This document shows, one piece after another, positions 16,946 through 26,368 of a stretch of DNA of 64,000 nucleotides; position 1 is the first letter of the stretch, and each line of letters starts with the position of its first letter. Source of the DNA: Andeanibacterium sp035497315 (GTDB lineage: Bacteria > Pseudomonadota > Alphaproteobacteria > Sphingomonadales > Sphingomonadaceae); the NCBI GenBank assembly GCA_035497315.1, contig DATJDU010000022.1:1-64000 (forward strand). The letters run 5' to 3'. Below the pieces are notes generated by a model. The model was not told the DNA's origin, did no database searches, and saw only the letters and a program-made list of their open reading frames with translations. The translations under genes were made by a program, and so were the position numbers.

Positions 16946-17767
16946 TCAATGGATCGGCGCGCCCCAGCCGCCCCAGATGTAGACGGCCACGAAGAGGAAC
17001 AGCCACACCACGTCCACGAAGTGCCAGTACCAGGCTGCCGCTTCGAAGCCGAAATGCTCCTTCGGGGTGAAGTCGCCCTTATAGGCCCGCACGAGGCAGA
17101 CGATCAGGAAGATCGTACCGACAATCACGTGGAAACCGTGGAAGCCGGTCGCCATGTAGAAGGCCGAGCTGTAGGTGTTGCCGCCGAAGGCAAACGGCGC
17201 ATGCATATATTCATACGCCTGAATGCTGGAGAACAGCGCGCCCAGCAGGATGGTGGCCCAGAGGCCCTTCTTGAGCGAAGCGCGATCGCCATGGATCAGC
17301 GAATGGTGCGCCCAGGTGACCGTGGTACCCGAACACAGCAGGATCAGCGTGTTGAGCAGCGGCAGGGCGAAGGGGTCCATGACCGCTTCGATCGCCTTGG
17401 GCGGGAATTGCCCGCCGACCACTTCGGTCAACGTGCTCGGGAACAGCGCGAAGTCGAACCAGCTCCAGAACCAGCCAACGAAGAACATCACTTCCGAAGC
17501 GATGAACAGGATCATGCCATAGCGCATGTGAAGCTGCACCACCGGCGTGTGGAATCCTTCGCGGCCTTCCTTGATGATGTTGGAAAACCATCTGAAGAAA
17601 GTGGCGATCAGCCCAGCGAGACCCAGCCCCAGCACCAGATGGCCACCAGCCATCTCATGCATGAACATCACCATCCCGGTGGTGAAGGTGAGCGCCGAAA
17701 CCGAGCCGGTCAGCGGCCAGATATCGGGGGGAAGGATGTGGTAATCGTGGTTCTTCGTGCCGGCCAT
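16946..17767 (-). CDS. ctaE: Cytochrome c oxidase subunit III
   Basis: A 273-aa polytopic subunit III of an aa3-type oxidase. NHDYHILPPDIWPLTGS at the N-terminus, FFVGWFWSWFDFALFP in the middle and GFHGFHVIVGTIFL plus WYWHFVDVVWLFLF near the end are diagnostic. It lies 100 nt downstream of ctaG in the cox cluster. Confidence 0.97.
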   Translation of the reverse strand: MAGTKNHDYHILPPDIWPLTGSVSALTFTTGMVMFMHEMAGGHLVLGLGLAGLIATFFRWFSNIIKEGREGFHTPVVQLHMRYGMILFIASEVMFFVGWFWSWFDFALFPSTLTEVVGGQFPPKAIEAVMDPFALPLLNTLILLCSGTTVTWAHHSLIHGDRASLKKGLWATILLGALFSSIQAYEYMHAPFAFGGNTYSSAFYMATGFHGFHVIVGTIFLIVCLVRAYKGDFTPKEHFGFEAAAWYWHFVDVVWLFLFVAVYIWGGWGAPIH

Positions 17768-17867
17768 GGATTGCTTCCTGGTTGGTCTTGCGTGGCGCCC
17801 CTGTCAGAGCCGTGTGAGCGCCCCATAATCTGCTGATCGCCTGCGGTCCAGAGCTTAGGAGTGTGTC

Positions 17868-18431
17868 CTAGGAACCCGGATCGTCAAGCCTGTGGAATGT
17901 GTAGCTCAACGTCACCTGTTCGACATCCCTGGCGTTCTCATCCTCGAGAATCGCGGGATCTACATAATAGGTCACCGGCATCCGGACTTCTTCGCCCGGC
18001 TGGAGCGTCTGCTGGGTAAAACAGAAACACTGGATTTTGTTGAAATAGGGTGCCGCCTGCTCGGGCTCGATATTGTAGCTCGCCTGCCCGGTCACCGGCT
18101 TGTCCGAATTGTTGCGGGCAATGAAGAAGGCAATCTTACGCTCGCCCAGACGGGCCGTTTCGGTCACCTGCTCGGGCTTGAAGTTCCACGGAACGTCAGG
18201 CGCGATATTGCCATCGAAACGGACGGAGATCGTCTCTGCCGCAGTGCTGACCGCGGCAGCCTTCGCCTCGCTGGCGATCTGCGGCGTGCCGCCGAATCCA
18301 GTCACCTGGCAGAAGATGCGGTAAAGCGGGACCGAGGCATATCCCAGCCCCAGCATCCCGACCGCGAGCGAGAGAGCCATGAACCCGACCCTCCGGTTCT
18401 TCCCGGCCGCACCTTTTTTCCCAATCGTCAC
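17868..18431 (-). CDS. ctaG: Cytochrome c oxidase assembly protein CtaG (Cox11)
   Basis: A 187-aa CtaG/Cox11 copper chaperone for the CuB site. One N-terminal membrane anchor (about residues 18-38) is followed by a periplasmic Ig-like domain with the copper-binding CFCF motif in NKIQCFCFTQQ. The start is a GTG that overlaps the stop of the small upstream gene by 4 nt (GTGA). Confidence 0.93.
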   Translation of the reverse strand: MTIGKKGAAGKNRRVGFMALSLAVGMLGLGYASVPLYRIFCQVTGFGGTPQIASEAKAAAVSTAAETISVRFDGNIAPDVPWNFKPEQVTETARLGERKIAFFIARNNSDKPVTGQASYNIEPEQAAPYFNKIQCFCFTQQTLQPGEEVRMPVTYYVDPAILEDENARDVEQVTLSYTFHRLDDPGS

Positions 18432-18565
18432 TGGGCGCCTCCGATCCTCACGATAGTGATGAAGAAGAACAGCACGACGAACGCCACCAGCAGCAGCGCC
18501 ACCACCAGATTGCGCCCCTTGCGGCGGCGATTGAACTCGGCCTTTTCCTCGGGGGTCATGGTCAT
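18428..18565 (-). CDS. 45-aa single-pass protein of the cox cluster (CoxF-like)
   Basis: A 45-residue frame fits exactly between ctaB and ctaG: its ATG overlaps the ctaB stop (ATGA) and its TGA overlaps the ctaG GTG (GTGA). The product has a charged N-terminus (MTMTPEEKAEFNRRRKGRN) and one membrane helix (about residues 20-39, LVVALLLVAFVVLFFFITIV). Small CoxF-like proteins occupy this place in other alphaproteobacterial oxidase operons. The double coupling and the cytoplasmic positive residues support a real gene; function is probably oxidase assembly or stability. Confidence 0.8.
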   Translation of the reverse strand: MTMTPEEKAEFNRRRKGRNLVVALLLVAFVVLFFFITIVRIGGAQ

Positions 18566-19482
18566 ATGATAAATCCCTGCACCGAAAGCAGCCGGTCCGC
18601 CACAAGGGCGGCGAACAGCGCGAACAGATAGAACACCGAATAGGCGAAAAGCCGTTTTTCCGGCAGCATCCGGTCATCCTCGCCAGACCGACGGCGCAAG
18701 GCCACCGGCAGCGAAAGCGCAAGGAACACCGCCGAAAGCGCCAGCGCGGCAATGCCATAGACCGCACCGGTTCCACCGATGAACCACGGACTTGCCGAAA
18801 GCGGCAGCAGCAACACACTATAGGCCAGGATCTGCTTGCGGGTCGACGCCTCGCCCGCGACCACCGGCATCATCGGAATACCGACCTTGGCGTAATCGGA
18901 CTTCACGAACAGCGCGAGCGCCCAGAAATGCGGCGGCGTCCACATGAAGATGATCGCGAAGAGCAGGATCGGCATCAGCGTGATTTCGCCTGTCACCGCC
19001 ACCCAGCCGATCAACGGAGGGAAAGCCCCTGCCCCGCCGCCGATCACGATGTTCTGCGGCGTACGCGGCTTGAGCCAGATGGTGTAGATCACCGCATAAT
19101 AGACGACCGAAACCGCAAGGATCACCGCGGCCAGCCAACCGATCGCCAGCCCCATCAGCAACACCGCCGCGGCCGAAAGGCCAACGCCGAAGTCACGCGC
19201 CGAAATCGGGTCCATCCGCCCTTGCGGCAGCGGCCGCATGGCAGTGCGCTTCATGCCCGCATCCAGATCCGCTTCCCACCACTGGTTGAGCGCGGCCGCG
19301 CCGCCTGCGGCCATGGCGATGCACAGCACCGCAGTAAAGCCAAGCACAGGGTGGATGTGGCCCGGCGCGGCGATCATGCCGCACAGGCCGGTGAAAACCA
19401 CCAGGCTCATGACACGCGGCTTGGTCAACGCGAAGAAGTCGCGCCAGTCAGCCGGCAATTGGGTGGCAATAGTGGTCGTCAT
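18562..19482 (-). CDS. ctaB: Protoheme IX farnesyltransferase
   Basis: A 306-aa polytopic UbiA-superfamily prenyltransferase that makes heme O from heme B for the oxidase. The first Asp-rich motif is NQWWEADLDAGMKRT and the N-terminus has the family stretch LTKPRVMSLVVFTG. I chose ATG 19482 (AAAGAG 5 nt upstream) over a TTG 30 nt earlier. It overlaps the next small gene by 4 nt. Confidence 0.95.
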   Translation of the reverse strand: MTTTIATQLPADWRDFFALTKPRVMSLVVFTGLCGMIAAPGHIHPVLGFTAVLCIAMAAGGAAALNQWWEADLDAGMKRTAMRPLPQGRMDPISARDFGVGLSAAAVLLMGLAIGWLAAVILAVSVVYYAVIYTIWLKPRTPQNIVIGGGAGAFPPLIGWVAVTGEITLMPILLFAIIFMWTPPHFWALALFVKSDYAKVGIPMMPVVAGEASTRKQILAYSVLLLPLSASPWFIGGTGAVYGIAALALSAVFLALSLPVALRRRSGEDDRMLPEKRLFAYSVFYLFALFAALVADRLLSVQGFII

Positions 19483-19601
19483 CACTCTTTCTGCGCGGGT
19501 TTGACCGCTCAAGCCTGGGCCATTTTCAACAAGGAGGGGCGCACCATCCGGCGCGCCCCCACCCGTGTTACCGTCATTCGGCCCGGCGGGCGGGCGCCCT
19601 G

Positions 19602-21284
19602 TTAATGGTGACCCTCATCCTTGATCACCGGCAGGGTTTCGAACTGGTGGAACGGCGGCGGGCTGGACAAGGTCCATTCGAGCGTCGTCGCACCTTCGCC
19701 CCAATAATTGTCGGCAGCTTTCTTGCCGGCCGTGAAAGCGTAGATGATGTTGATGAAGAACACCACCAGCGACAGGGCCATGATGTAATAGCCGTAGGTC
19801 GCGACTTCGTTCCAGTGCTGATAGGCCGGAGTGTAATCCGGATAGCGGCGCGGCATGCCCTGCAGCCCGAGGAAGTGCATCGGGAAGAAGATCATGTTCA
19901 CGCCGACGAAGAAGATCCAGAACTGGATATGCGCCAGCAGTTCGCTGTGCATCCGTCCGCTCATCTTCGGGAACCAGTAGAAGAAGCCGGCGAACAGCGC
20001 GGTCACCGCACCCAGCGACAGCACGTAGTGGAAGTGGCCAACCACATAATAGGTATCGTGCACCACATCGTCGATGCCGCCATTGGCCAGCACCACGCCG
20101 GTCACGCCGCCCACGGTGAAGAGGAAGATGAAGCCGATCGCCCAGACCATCGGGCTCTTGAACTCAAGCGAACCGCCCCACATCGTGGCGATCCACGAGA
20201 AGATCTTGATGCCGGTCGGCACCGCGATGACCATGGTGGCGGCCGTGAAATACATCTTCGTGTTCACGTCCAGGCCGACCGTGTACATGTGGTGTGCCCA
20301 CACGATGAAGCCGACCACGCCGATCGCGACCATGGCGTAGGCCATGCCGAGATAGCCGAACACCGGCTTGCGGCTGAAGGTGGAGATGATCTGGCTGATG
20401 ATGCCGAAGCCCGGCAGGATCATGATGTACACTTCGGGGTGGCCGAAGAACCAGAACAAATGCTGATAGAGAACCGGATCGCCGCCACCTGACGGATTGA
20501 AGAAGCTGGTGCCGAAATTGCGGTCGGTCAGCAGCATGGTGATCGCGGCAGCAAGCACAGGCAGCGCCAGCAGCAGCAGGAAGGCAGTGACCAGCACCGA
20601 CCACACGAACAGCGGCATCTTGTGCAGGGTCATGCCCGGCGCACGCATGTTGAAGATGGTGGTGATGAAATTGATCGCACCCATGATCGAGGCCGCACCT
20701 GCAAGGTGCAGCGCGAAGATCGCGAAGTCCATCGCCGGGCCTTGCGAGCCGGTAGTGGAAAGCGGCGCATAGACCGTCCAGCCCACGCCCGCGCCATTAC
20801 CCGTGCCCCCCGACATGAAGGGCGAGATCATCAGCGAGCAGAAGCCCATCACCGTCAGCCAGAACGAGATATTGTTCATGCGCGGGAAGGCCATGTCCGG
20901 CGCACCGATCATGATCGGAACGAACCAGTTGCCGAAGCCGCCGATAACGGCCGGCATGACCATGAAGAACACCATGATCAGGCCGTGCGCGGTGATCAGC
21001 ACGTTCCACAGATGGAGCTGCTGGTCGAAATCGACCGAGCCGCCGTTGAGGAACTGGGCCACATGACCAAGCACCTGGATACCCGGCTCGCGCAGTTCCT
21101 CGCGCATGATGCCCGAGATGCCGCCGCCTACGATCCCCGCGAAGATCGCGAAGATCAGATAGAGCGTGCCGATGTCCTTGTGATTGGTGGACATGAACCA
21201 CCGGGCAAAGAAGCCCGGCTTGTGGTCGGCGTCGTGGTGATGCTCTTCCGAGTGAGCCTGGAAGGTATCGGCGATGGTTGCCAT
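19602..21284 (-). CDS. ctaD: Cytochrome c oxidase subunit I
   Basis: A 560-aa heme-copper oxidase subunit I. The CuB/heme a3 region is clear: LFWFFGHPEVYIMILPGFG, WAHHMYTVG and the heme-ligand pair in HDTYYVVGHFHYVLSLGA. Other landmarks are WFMSTNHKDIGTLYLIF at the N-terminus and the GFGNWFVPIMIG loop. It lies between ctaC and ctaB. Confidence 0.98.
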   Translation of the reverse strand: MATIADTFQAHSEEHHHDADHKPGFFARWFMSTNHKDIGTLYLIFAIFAGIVGGGISGIMREELREPGIQVLGHVAQFLNGGSVDFDQQLHLWNVLITAHGLIMVFFMVMPAVIGGFGNWFVPIMIGAPDMAFPRMNNISFWLTVMGFCSLMISPFMSGGTGNGAGVGWTVYAPLSTTGSQGPAMDFAIFALHLAGAASIMGAINFITTIFNMRAPGMTLHKMPLFVWSVLVTAFLLLLALPVLAAAITMLLTDRNFGTSFFNPSGGGDPVLYQHLFWFFGHPEVYIMILPGFGIISQIISTFSRKPVFGYLGMAYAMVAIGVVGFIVWAHHMYTVGLDVNTKMYFTAATMVIAVPTGIKIFSWIATMWGGSLEFKSPMVWAIGFIFLFTVGGVTGVVLANGGIDDVVHDTYYVVGHFHYVLSLGAVTALFAGFFYWFPKMSGRMHSELLAHIQFWIFFVGVNMIFFPMHFLGLQGMPRRYPDYTPAYQHWNEVATYGYYIMALSLVVFFINIIYAFTAGKKAADNYWGEGATTLEWTLSSPPPFHQFETLPVIKDEGHH

Positions 21285-21323
21285 GGCTTTACTTTCGACC
21301 TTCTGATCTAAACTTCAAACGGC

Positions 21324-22331
21324 TCAGGCAGCGCCCGGCGCGGCGGTTTCGGCGACAGTGGGCGTTGCGGCAACCGGCGTTACCGCCGCAGGAGCCGCAG
21401 CTTCCTTCTTGCCGGCGATCTCACCACCCTGCGACAGGAGCCACTGTTCGAACTTCTCCTGCGAAACCGCTTCGACTGCGATCGGCATATAACCGTGACG
21501 CACGCCGCACAGTTCGGAGCACTGGCCGTAATAGATACCAGGCTCGTCGATCTGCAGGACCTTTTCATTCAGGCGGCCCGGAACAGCGTCAAGCTTGAAC
21601 CACAGCGAAGGCACGGCGAAGGAGTGGATCACGTCGGCCGCAGTGGTCTGGAGACGGATCGGAACACCCACGGGAACGACCATGCGATGATCGACCTCGA
21701 GATGGGTCGGCAGGCCCTTCGCCTTCGCTTCTTCTTCCGGCATCATGTTCGAGATCACTTCGAACCCGCCATTGTCCGGATAGCTGTAGCCCCAATACCA
21801 CTGGTAGCCCGTGACCTTGACGGTCAGCGCATCCTTGGGCGCGCTCTTGTACTGTTCGGCCAGCAAGTTGAGCGAGGGAACCGCGATCAGAACGAGAATC
21901 AGGATGGGAACACCCGTCCACAGAACTTCGAGCAGCGTGTTGTGGCTCGTCTTCGACGGCACCGGATTGGCACGGCGATTGAAGCGAACCATCACGAACA
22001 GCAACAGGAGCAGTACCAGCACCACAATGCCGATGATCACCGGGGTCAGCACATAATCGTGCATCCAGCTCGCATCGTGGCCGATCGGGGAATATTGCTT
22101 CTGCAGCCAGAAGCCGCCGGGTTCGGGCTGACCCTTGATCATGTCAGGGCCGAGCGGGATGTAGGCCGGAGCAGCAGCCGAGGCTTCCGCCGCCGGAGTA
22201 GCAGCCGCAGCGGCCGCTTCCTGTGCAAGGGCAGCCTTGGGCAGCAAGGCAAAAGGCGCTGAGCCCAGAAGGCCCAGCGAGAGGGCCCTCAGGGAAGTGA
22301 CCGTGGTACGAAGGGTCTCGCCGAAGTTCAT
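21324..22331 (-). CDS. ctaC: Cytochrome c oxidase subunit II
   Basis: A 335-aa subunit II with a signal peptide (cleavage probably after KAALA), an Ala-rich linker, two membrane helices (about residues 90-115 and 135-155) and a periplasmic cupredoxin domain. The CuA ligands are visible in DVIHSFAVP and CSELCGVRHGYMP. After residue ~305 there is an Ala/Pro/Val-rich tail. It is the first gene of the cox cluster; the region 22332-22528 must hold its promoter and that of divergent pyrE. Confidence 0.97.
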   Translation of the reverse strand: MNFGETLRTTVTSLRALSLGLLGSAPFALLPKAALAQEAAAAAATPAAEASAAAPAYIPLGPDMIKGQPEPGGFWLQKQYSPIGHDASWMHDYVLTPVIIGIVVLVLLLLLFVMVRFNRRANPVPSKTSHNTLLEVLWTGVPILILVLIAVPSLNLLAEQYKSAPKDALTVKVTGYQWYWGYSYPDNGGFEVISNMMPEEEAKAKGLPTHLEVDHRMVVPVGVPIRLQTTAADVIHSFAVPSLWFKLDAVPGRLNEKVLQIDEPGIYYGQCSELCGVRHGYMPIAVEAVSQEKFEQWLLSQGGEIAGKKEAAAPAAVTPVAATPTVAETAAPGAA

Positions 22332-22528
22332 CTGTCTGACGCTTTCCGCTCGTTATCTTGGGGGCACGCACGCCCGTTGACGCCCCGAATAGGGCTGGTT
22401 TTGCCGGGGCCTATACGCGCGCTTGCCCCCTGCCTCAAGCGCTTCTAGGGATAATTTTCGACAGCCCCGTGCATTGCCGCATTAAGGGGCGTTCGCAAGG
22501 TACCAACAGGGCATATAGAGAGACATCC

Positions 22529-23110
22529 ATGAACGAAGACGAGGTCCTCTCCGAGTTCCGCGCAAGTGAGGCGCTGCTTGAAGGGCATTTCAAGCTCTCC
22601 TCTGGCCGCCACAGTGCGCATTACCTGCAGTGCGCGCGCGTCCTGATGGATCCGATGCGAGCCTCGCGCCTGGCCGCAGCCCTCGCCGCGCGCATCCCGC
22701 GCGACCTGCGCCAGCAGATCGACAAGGTCGTCGCCCCGGCGATGGGCGGCGTGATCATCGGCCATGAAATGGGCCGTGCGCTGGGGGTTGAGGCAATGTT
22801 CGTCGAACGGCCGACCGGCACATTCGAATTTCGCCGGGGTTTCGGCCTCAAGCCCGGTGAAAAAGTGCTGATGGTGGAAGATGTCGTCACCACCGGCCTT
22901 TCCAGCCGCGAGGCGATAGAGGCAATCAAGGCTGCCGGCGGCAAGGTGATCGCTGCTGCGTCGCTGGTCGACCGTTCAGGAGGCTCGGTCGATTTCAACG
23001 TGCCTTTCTTCCCGCTGGTGGAGCTTTCCTTCCCCACTTACGCGGAAGACGAGCTGCCCCCCGAACTCGCGGCCAGACCGGTGACCAAGCCGGGCAGCCG
23101 CAAGGAATGA
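22529..23110 (+). CDS. pyrE: Orotate phosphoribosyltransferase
   Basis: A 193-aa PyrE that joins orotate to PRPP. The PRPP loop is VLMVEDVVTTGLSSREA and the orotate-binding region KLSSGRHSAHYLQC is near the N-terminus. I chose ATG 22529 because the frame upstream of it is not conserved-looking and lies in the promoter region. It is the first gene of a long plus-strand run: pyrE, pdxJ, acpS, lepB and others. Confidence 0.95.
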   Translation: MNEDEVLSEFRASEALLEGHFKLSSGRHSAHYLQCARVLMDPMRASRLAAALAARIPRDLRQQIDKVVAPAMGGVIIGHEMGRALGVEAMFVERPTGTFEFRRGFGLKPGEKVLMVEDVVTTGLSSREAIEAIKAAGGKVIAAASLVDRSGGSVDFNVPFFPLVELSFPTYAEDELPPELAARPVTKPGSRKE

Positions 23111-23123
23111 CGGAAACGAATTC

Positions 23124-23870
23124 GTGAGCCCGACCCTCAATCCCGCCCGCTTGCGCCTGGGCGTCAATATCGACCATGTCGCGACCATCCGGAACGCGCG
23201 CGGCGGCGACCATCCCGATCCAGTGCGCGCGGCCGAAATCGTCGCGGCGGTAGGCGGCGACGGAATCACAGCCCATCTGCGGGAGGACCGGCGCCACATA
23301 CGCGATGCCGACCTCGCCCGAATCCAGGCCGCGACGGACCTGCCGCTCAATTTCGAGATGGCAGCAACCGCGGAAATGCTGGAGATCGCGCTGCGCCACA
23401 AGCCGCACGCAGCCTGCATCGTCCCCGAAAAGCGGGAGGAGCGCACGACCGAGGGCGGGCTGGATGCGGCTGGGCTTCATAATCAGCTGGCGCCGGTGGT
23501 GAGCAAGCTGCTCGATGCCGGGATTCGCGTCAGCCTGTTTGTCGAAGCGAGTCCTCGCCAGATCGAGGCAGCCTTGCGTCTTGGCGTTCCGGTAGTGGAA
23601 CTGCATACGGGCGAATATGCCCATGCAGAGGGCGAACAGCGCGCGGTGGAACTCAAGCGCATTGCCGATATGGCCGCACTGGCCGCCAAGAACGGGATCG
23701 AGCCCCATGCGGGCCACGGCCTTACTTACGACAATGTTCAGCCGATCGCGGCGATTCCCCAGCTCGCGGAGCTGAATATCGGCCATTATCTGGTGGGCGA
23801 GGCCATCTTCACCGGGCTGGATGTGGCCGTGCGGCGGATGCGCCAATTGATGGACGAGGCGCGCGGATGA
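23124..23870 (+). CDS. pdxJ: Pyridoxine 5'-phosphate synthase
   Basis: A 248-aa TIM-barrel enzyme that forms pyridoxine phosphate from deoxyxylulose phosphate and the PdxA product. LGVNIDHVATIRNARGG at the N-terminus, NFEMAAT, VPEKREERTTEGG and a C-terminal NIGHYLVGEAIFTGL are diagnostic. The start is a GTG 13 nt after pyrE. The stop overlaps acpS by 4 nt. Confidence 0.96.
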   Translation: MSPTLNPARLRLGVNIDHVATIRNARGGDHPDPVRAAEIVAAVGGDGITAHLREDRRHIRDADLARIQAATDLPLNFEMAATAEMLEIALRHKPHAACIVPEKREERTTEGGLDAAGLHNQLAPVVSKLLDAGIRVSLFVEASPRQIEAALRLGVPVVELHTGEYAHAEGEQRAVELKRIADMAALAAKNGIEPHAGHGLTYDNVQPIAAIPQLAELNIGHYLVGEAIFTGLDVAVRRMRQLMDEARG

Positions 23871-24268
23871 TCATCGGCATGGGCTCCGACCTGTGCAATA
23901 TCGAGCGAATCCAGAATTCGCTCGACCGCTGGGGTGAACGCTTCGAGACACGCGTGTTCACTGAAATCGAACGCGCCAAGGCCGCTCGCCGCCCGCATAC
24001 TCGCGCCGGCACATTCGCCAAGCGCTTTGCCGCCAAGGAGGCGTTCTCCAAGGCGGTGGGAACCGGCTTTAAGCAAGGCGTGTTCATGAAGGACATAGGC
24101 GTGGTGAACGCCCGATCGGGCGCCCCGACGCTGGAATTGCAGGGCGGCGCCCTCGCTCGCCTGCGGGAGTTGACCCCACAAGGCTATGCGGCAATCGTTC
24201 ACCTGACACTCACCGACGACCATCCATGGGCCCAGGCCTTTGTCGTGATAGAGGCGCGCAAACTGTGA
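23867..24268 (+). CDS. acpS: Holo-[acyl-carrier-protein] synthase
   Basis: A 133-aa phosphopantetheinyl transferase that activates acyl carrier protein using CoA. MIIGMGSDLCNIERI and FAKRFAAKEAFSKAVGTG carry the Mg-binding Asp and Glu. It starts inside the pdxJ stop (ATGA); this pdxJ-acpS-lepB order is typical of alphaproteobacteria. Confidence 0.96.
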   Translation: MIIGMGSDLCNIERIQNSLDRWGERFETRVFTEIERAKAARRPHTRAGTFAKRFAAKEAFSKAVGTGFKQGVFMKDIGVVNARSGAPTLELQGGALARLRELTPQGYAAIVHLTLTDDHPWAQAFVVIEARKL

Positions 24269-24285
24269 ATTCCGAGGACGAGAAC

Positions 24286-25257
24286 ATGACTGCCGCCCCC
24301 GAAGGCACACCCGCTCCCGGCGCCCGAGCCGCCATTCCGGCCGATTCTCCTGCGAGCGACGCGGCGAAGGGCGGCAAGACGGACGAAAAGATCAACTGGT
24401 TCTCGGAGATTCGTGGCCTGGCGCTGATGCTGCTGGCCGTGCTTGCCTTCCACAGCCTGATCGCCAAGCCGTTCTACATACCCTCCACCTCCATGGTCCC
24501 CAATCTGATGGTGGGCGACAGGCTGGTGGTGAGCAAATATCCCTATGGTTGGAGCTGGGTTTCGGCCACCTTCCATTTTCTGCCACGCAGCGATTGGAAA
24601 ATCGCCAGTCGCGTACCGGAATATGGCGATGTGGTGATCGCCGTGCCGCCTGACCGGCCAGAGGACTACATCAAGCGCGTGATCGCCCTGCCCGGCGACC
24701 GGATTGCGCTGGCAAACGGGCGAATCATCCTCAATGGCAAGCTGGTGCCCCGCACGGTGGAACCCCCGGTGCGCATCCCGGTCGACCAGCAGACATGCGA
24801 TGGCGGCGACGGCGCTCCTCATCCATGCTTGGAGGATTTCGAGAATTTCCGCGTGCGCGACGCCGACGGCAGGGAATATTACGAACCGCCGACATATCGC
24901 GAAACCTTGCCCAATGGCGTCAGCTATCTGGTGATCGATGACATGATCCAGATGAATGACGATTATGGCGAGATCACCGTGCCCGAAGGCCATGTATTCC
25001 TGATGGGCGACAATCGCGACCATTCAGCCGACAGCCGCGTTCCGGCCAAGCCCATCGCAAATGGTCTGGGCGGTCCGGTTCCGCTCACCAGCATCGGCGG
25101 CCGGGCAGAGTTCATCACCTTCTCGCTCGACGGTTCGATGACCTGGAACCCGCTCACCTGGTTCAAGGCCTTCCGTGAAGGCCGGGCGTGGACTAGCCTG
25201 CGTCCCGCAAAGGCCGAGCCAGCGGCTGCCAATGGGGGTGGGGATGGCGCAAAGTGA
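24286..25257 (+). CDS. lepB: Signal peptidase I
   Basis: A 323-aa type I leader peptidase, anchored by one N-terminal helix (about residues 42-60) after a cytoplasmic Ala/Pro-rich stretch. The catalytic Ser69 is in IPSTSMVPNL and the general-base Lys130 in DYIKRVIALPGD; the box E MGDNRDHSADSRV is present. I chose ATG 24286 (CGAGGAC 8 nt upstream) over a GTG at 24265 that overlaps the acpS stop. Confidence 0.94.
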   Translation: MTAAPEGTPAPGARAAIPADSPASDAAKGGKTDEKINWFSEIRGLALMLLAVLAFHSLIAKPFYIPSTSMVPNLMVGDRLVVSKYPYGWSWVSATFHFLPRSDWKIASRVPEYGDVVIAVPPDRPEDYIKRVIALPGDRIALANGRIILNGKLVPRTVEPPVRIPVDQQTCDGGDGAPHPCLEDFENFRVRDADGREYYEPPTYRETLPNGVSYLVIDDMIQMNDDYGEITVPEGHVFLMGDNRDHSADSRVPAKPIANGLGGPVPLTSIGGRAEFITFSLDGSMTWNPLTWFKAFREGRAWTSLRPAKAEPAAANGGGDGAK

Positions 25258-26368
25258 TCGGGAAAGCCCACGGAGCGAAGAACCTAAGGTAGGTTCCAGC
25301 CCTGCACAGATTGCCGATCCCAAGCTGGCCTTCGAGGCCCGCCGCGCCTTTATGTGGGTACTGGTGGTGGGTGCCGCGCTGCTGGTAGTGTACATGGCCA
25401 GTTCGTTGCTGGTGATCTTCGGCGGCATGGTCTTCGCCGCGATGATTGACGGCGGCGCGCGCCTGCTGGGCCGCGTGCTCAAGATCGGGCGTGGCTGGCG
25501 GATAGCCATCATATTGGCGCTGGGCGCCGGCTTTCTGTTCTGGCTGGTGGTCTACGCCGGCACCACGATCGCCCAGCAGGCATCCGAGCTTCCACGAATC
25601 GTGGAGGAGCAGGTTCATGCCTGGGCGGTATGGGCACAGGCGCGCGGCGTGGCGATCGACGCCAACGGCCTCCAGAGCTTCGCCAGCCAGCTCGCCAGCG
25701 GGGTCGGCACTGTCACCCGCGCCCTGAGCGGTCTTCTCGGTGGCCTTGCCAGTATGATCCTGATCGGTTTCCTCGGCATTTATATCGCGCTGGAACCTCG
25801 GCTTTACGAACGCGGCGTGGCCTGGATGCTGCCGGAAGACCGGCGCGAGGATTTCTATGTCACCGGCTCGCTGATGGCGCGCAAATTACGCCATCTTCTG
25901 GGTGGGCGCCTGTTCGGCATGGTGGTGGAGGGCATCTTCACCTGGGTCATGCTGGCCGGATATGCGCTGGTGAATGATGGCCAGCCCGTGCCCATGGCCG
26001 TGCTGCTGGGCCTCATAACCGGCACCCTGGCCTTCATCCCCAATGTCGGCGCGGTTATTTCGGGCGTGCTGATGGTGCTGGTAGGCTTTTCCGGCGGTAC
26101 CGAGATGGGCCTCTACACCATCTTCGTCTATTTCTTCGTCCAGACGATCGACGGGAACGTCCTCGTCCCGCTCATCGCGAAGAAAACGGTGGACCTCGCC
26201 CCCGCGCTGGTGCTGGGCGCACAGTTGGTGATGGGCGTGATGTTCGGCATCATGGGCCTCGCGCTGGCCGACCCGCTGGTGGCGATGATCAAGGTGGCGC
26301 TCGAACGACGCTCCGCGAAGTATGACGTAGCGCGCCAGACGAAGCAGGCCGAGGTCCAGCCACAGTGA
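25244..26368 (+). CDS. AI-2E family (PerM-type) permease
   Basis: A 374-aa polytopic protein of the AI-2E/PerM family. It has N-terminal membrane segments (about residues 35-90), a long non-membrane helical part (about 95-160) and C-terminal helices with the signature FIPNVGAVISG and VQTIDGNVLVPLI. Members export small solutes or ions; the AI-2 role applies to few. ATG 25244 has GGGGGTGGGG directly upstream. The start lies inside the lepB 3' end (14-nt overlap). Confidence 0.85.
   Translation: MAQSDRESPRSEEPKVGSSPAQIADPKLAFEARRAFMWVLVVGAALLVVYMASSLLVIFGGMVFAAMIDGGARLLGRVLKIGRGWRIAIILALGAGFLFWLVVYAGTTIAQQASELPRIVEEQVHAWAVWAQARGVAIDANGLQSFASQLASGVGTVTRALSGLLGGLASMILIGFLGIYIALEPRLYERGVAWMLPEDRREDFYVTGSLMARKLRHLLGGRLFGMVVEGIFTWVMLAGYALVNDGQPVPMAVLLGLITGTLAFIPNVGAVISGVLMVLVGFSGGTEMGLYTIFVYFFVQTIDGNVLVPLIAKKTVDLAPALVLGAQLVMGVMFGIMGLALADPLVAMIKVALERRSAKYDVARQTKQAEVQPQ

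Noticed and set aside
19520..19570. GGGGCGC/GCGCGCCCC hairpin between ctaD and ctaB as a terminator
   Set aside because: The stem needs a bulge, there is no T-tract, and the cox genes on both sides are expected to be co-transcribed.
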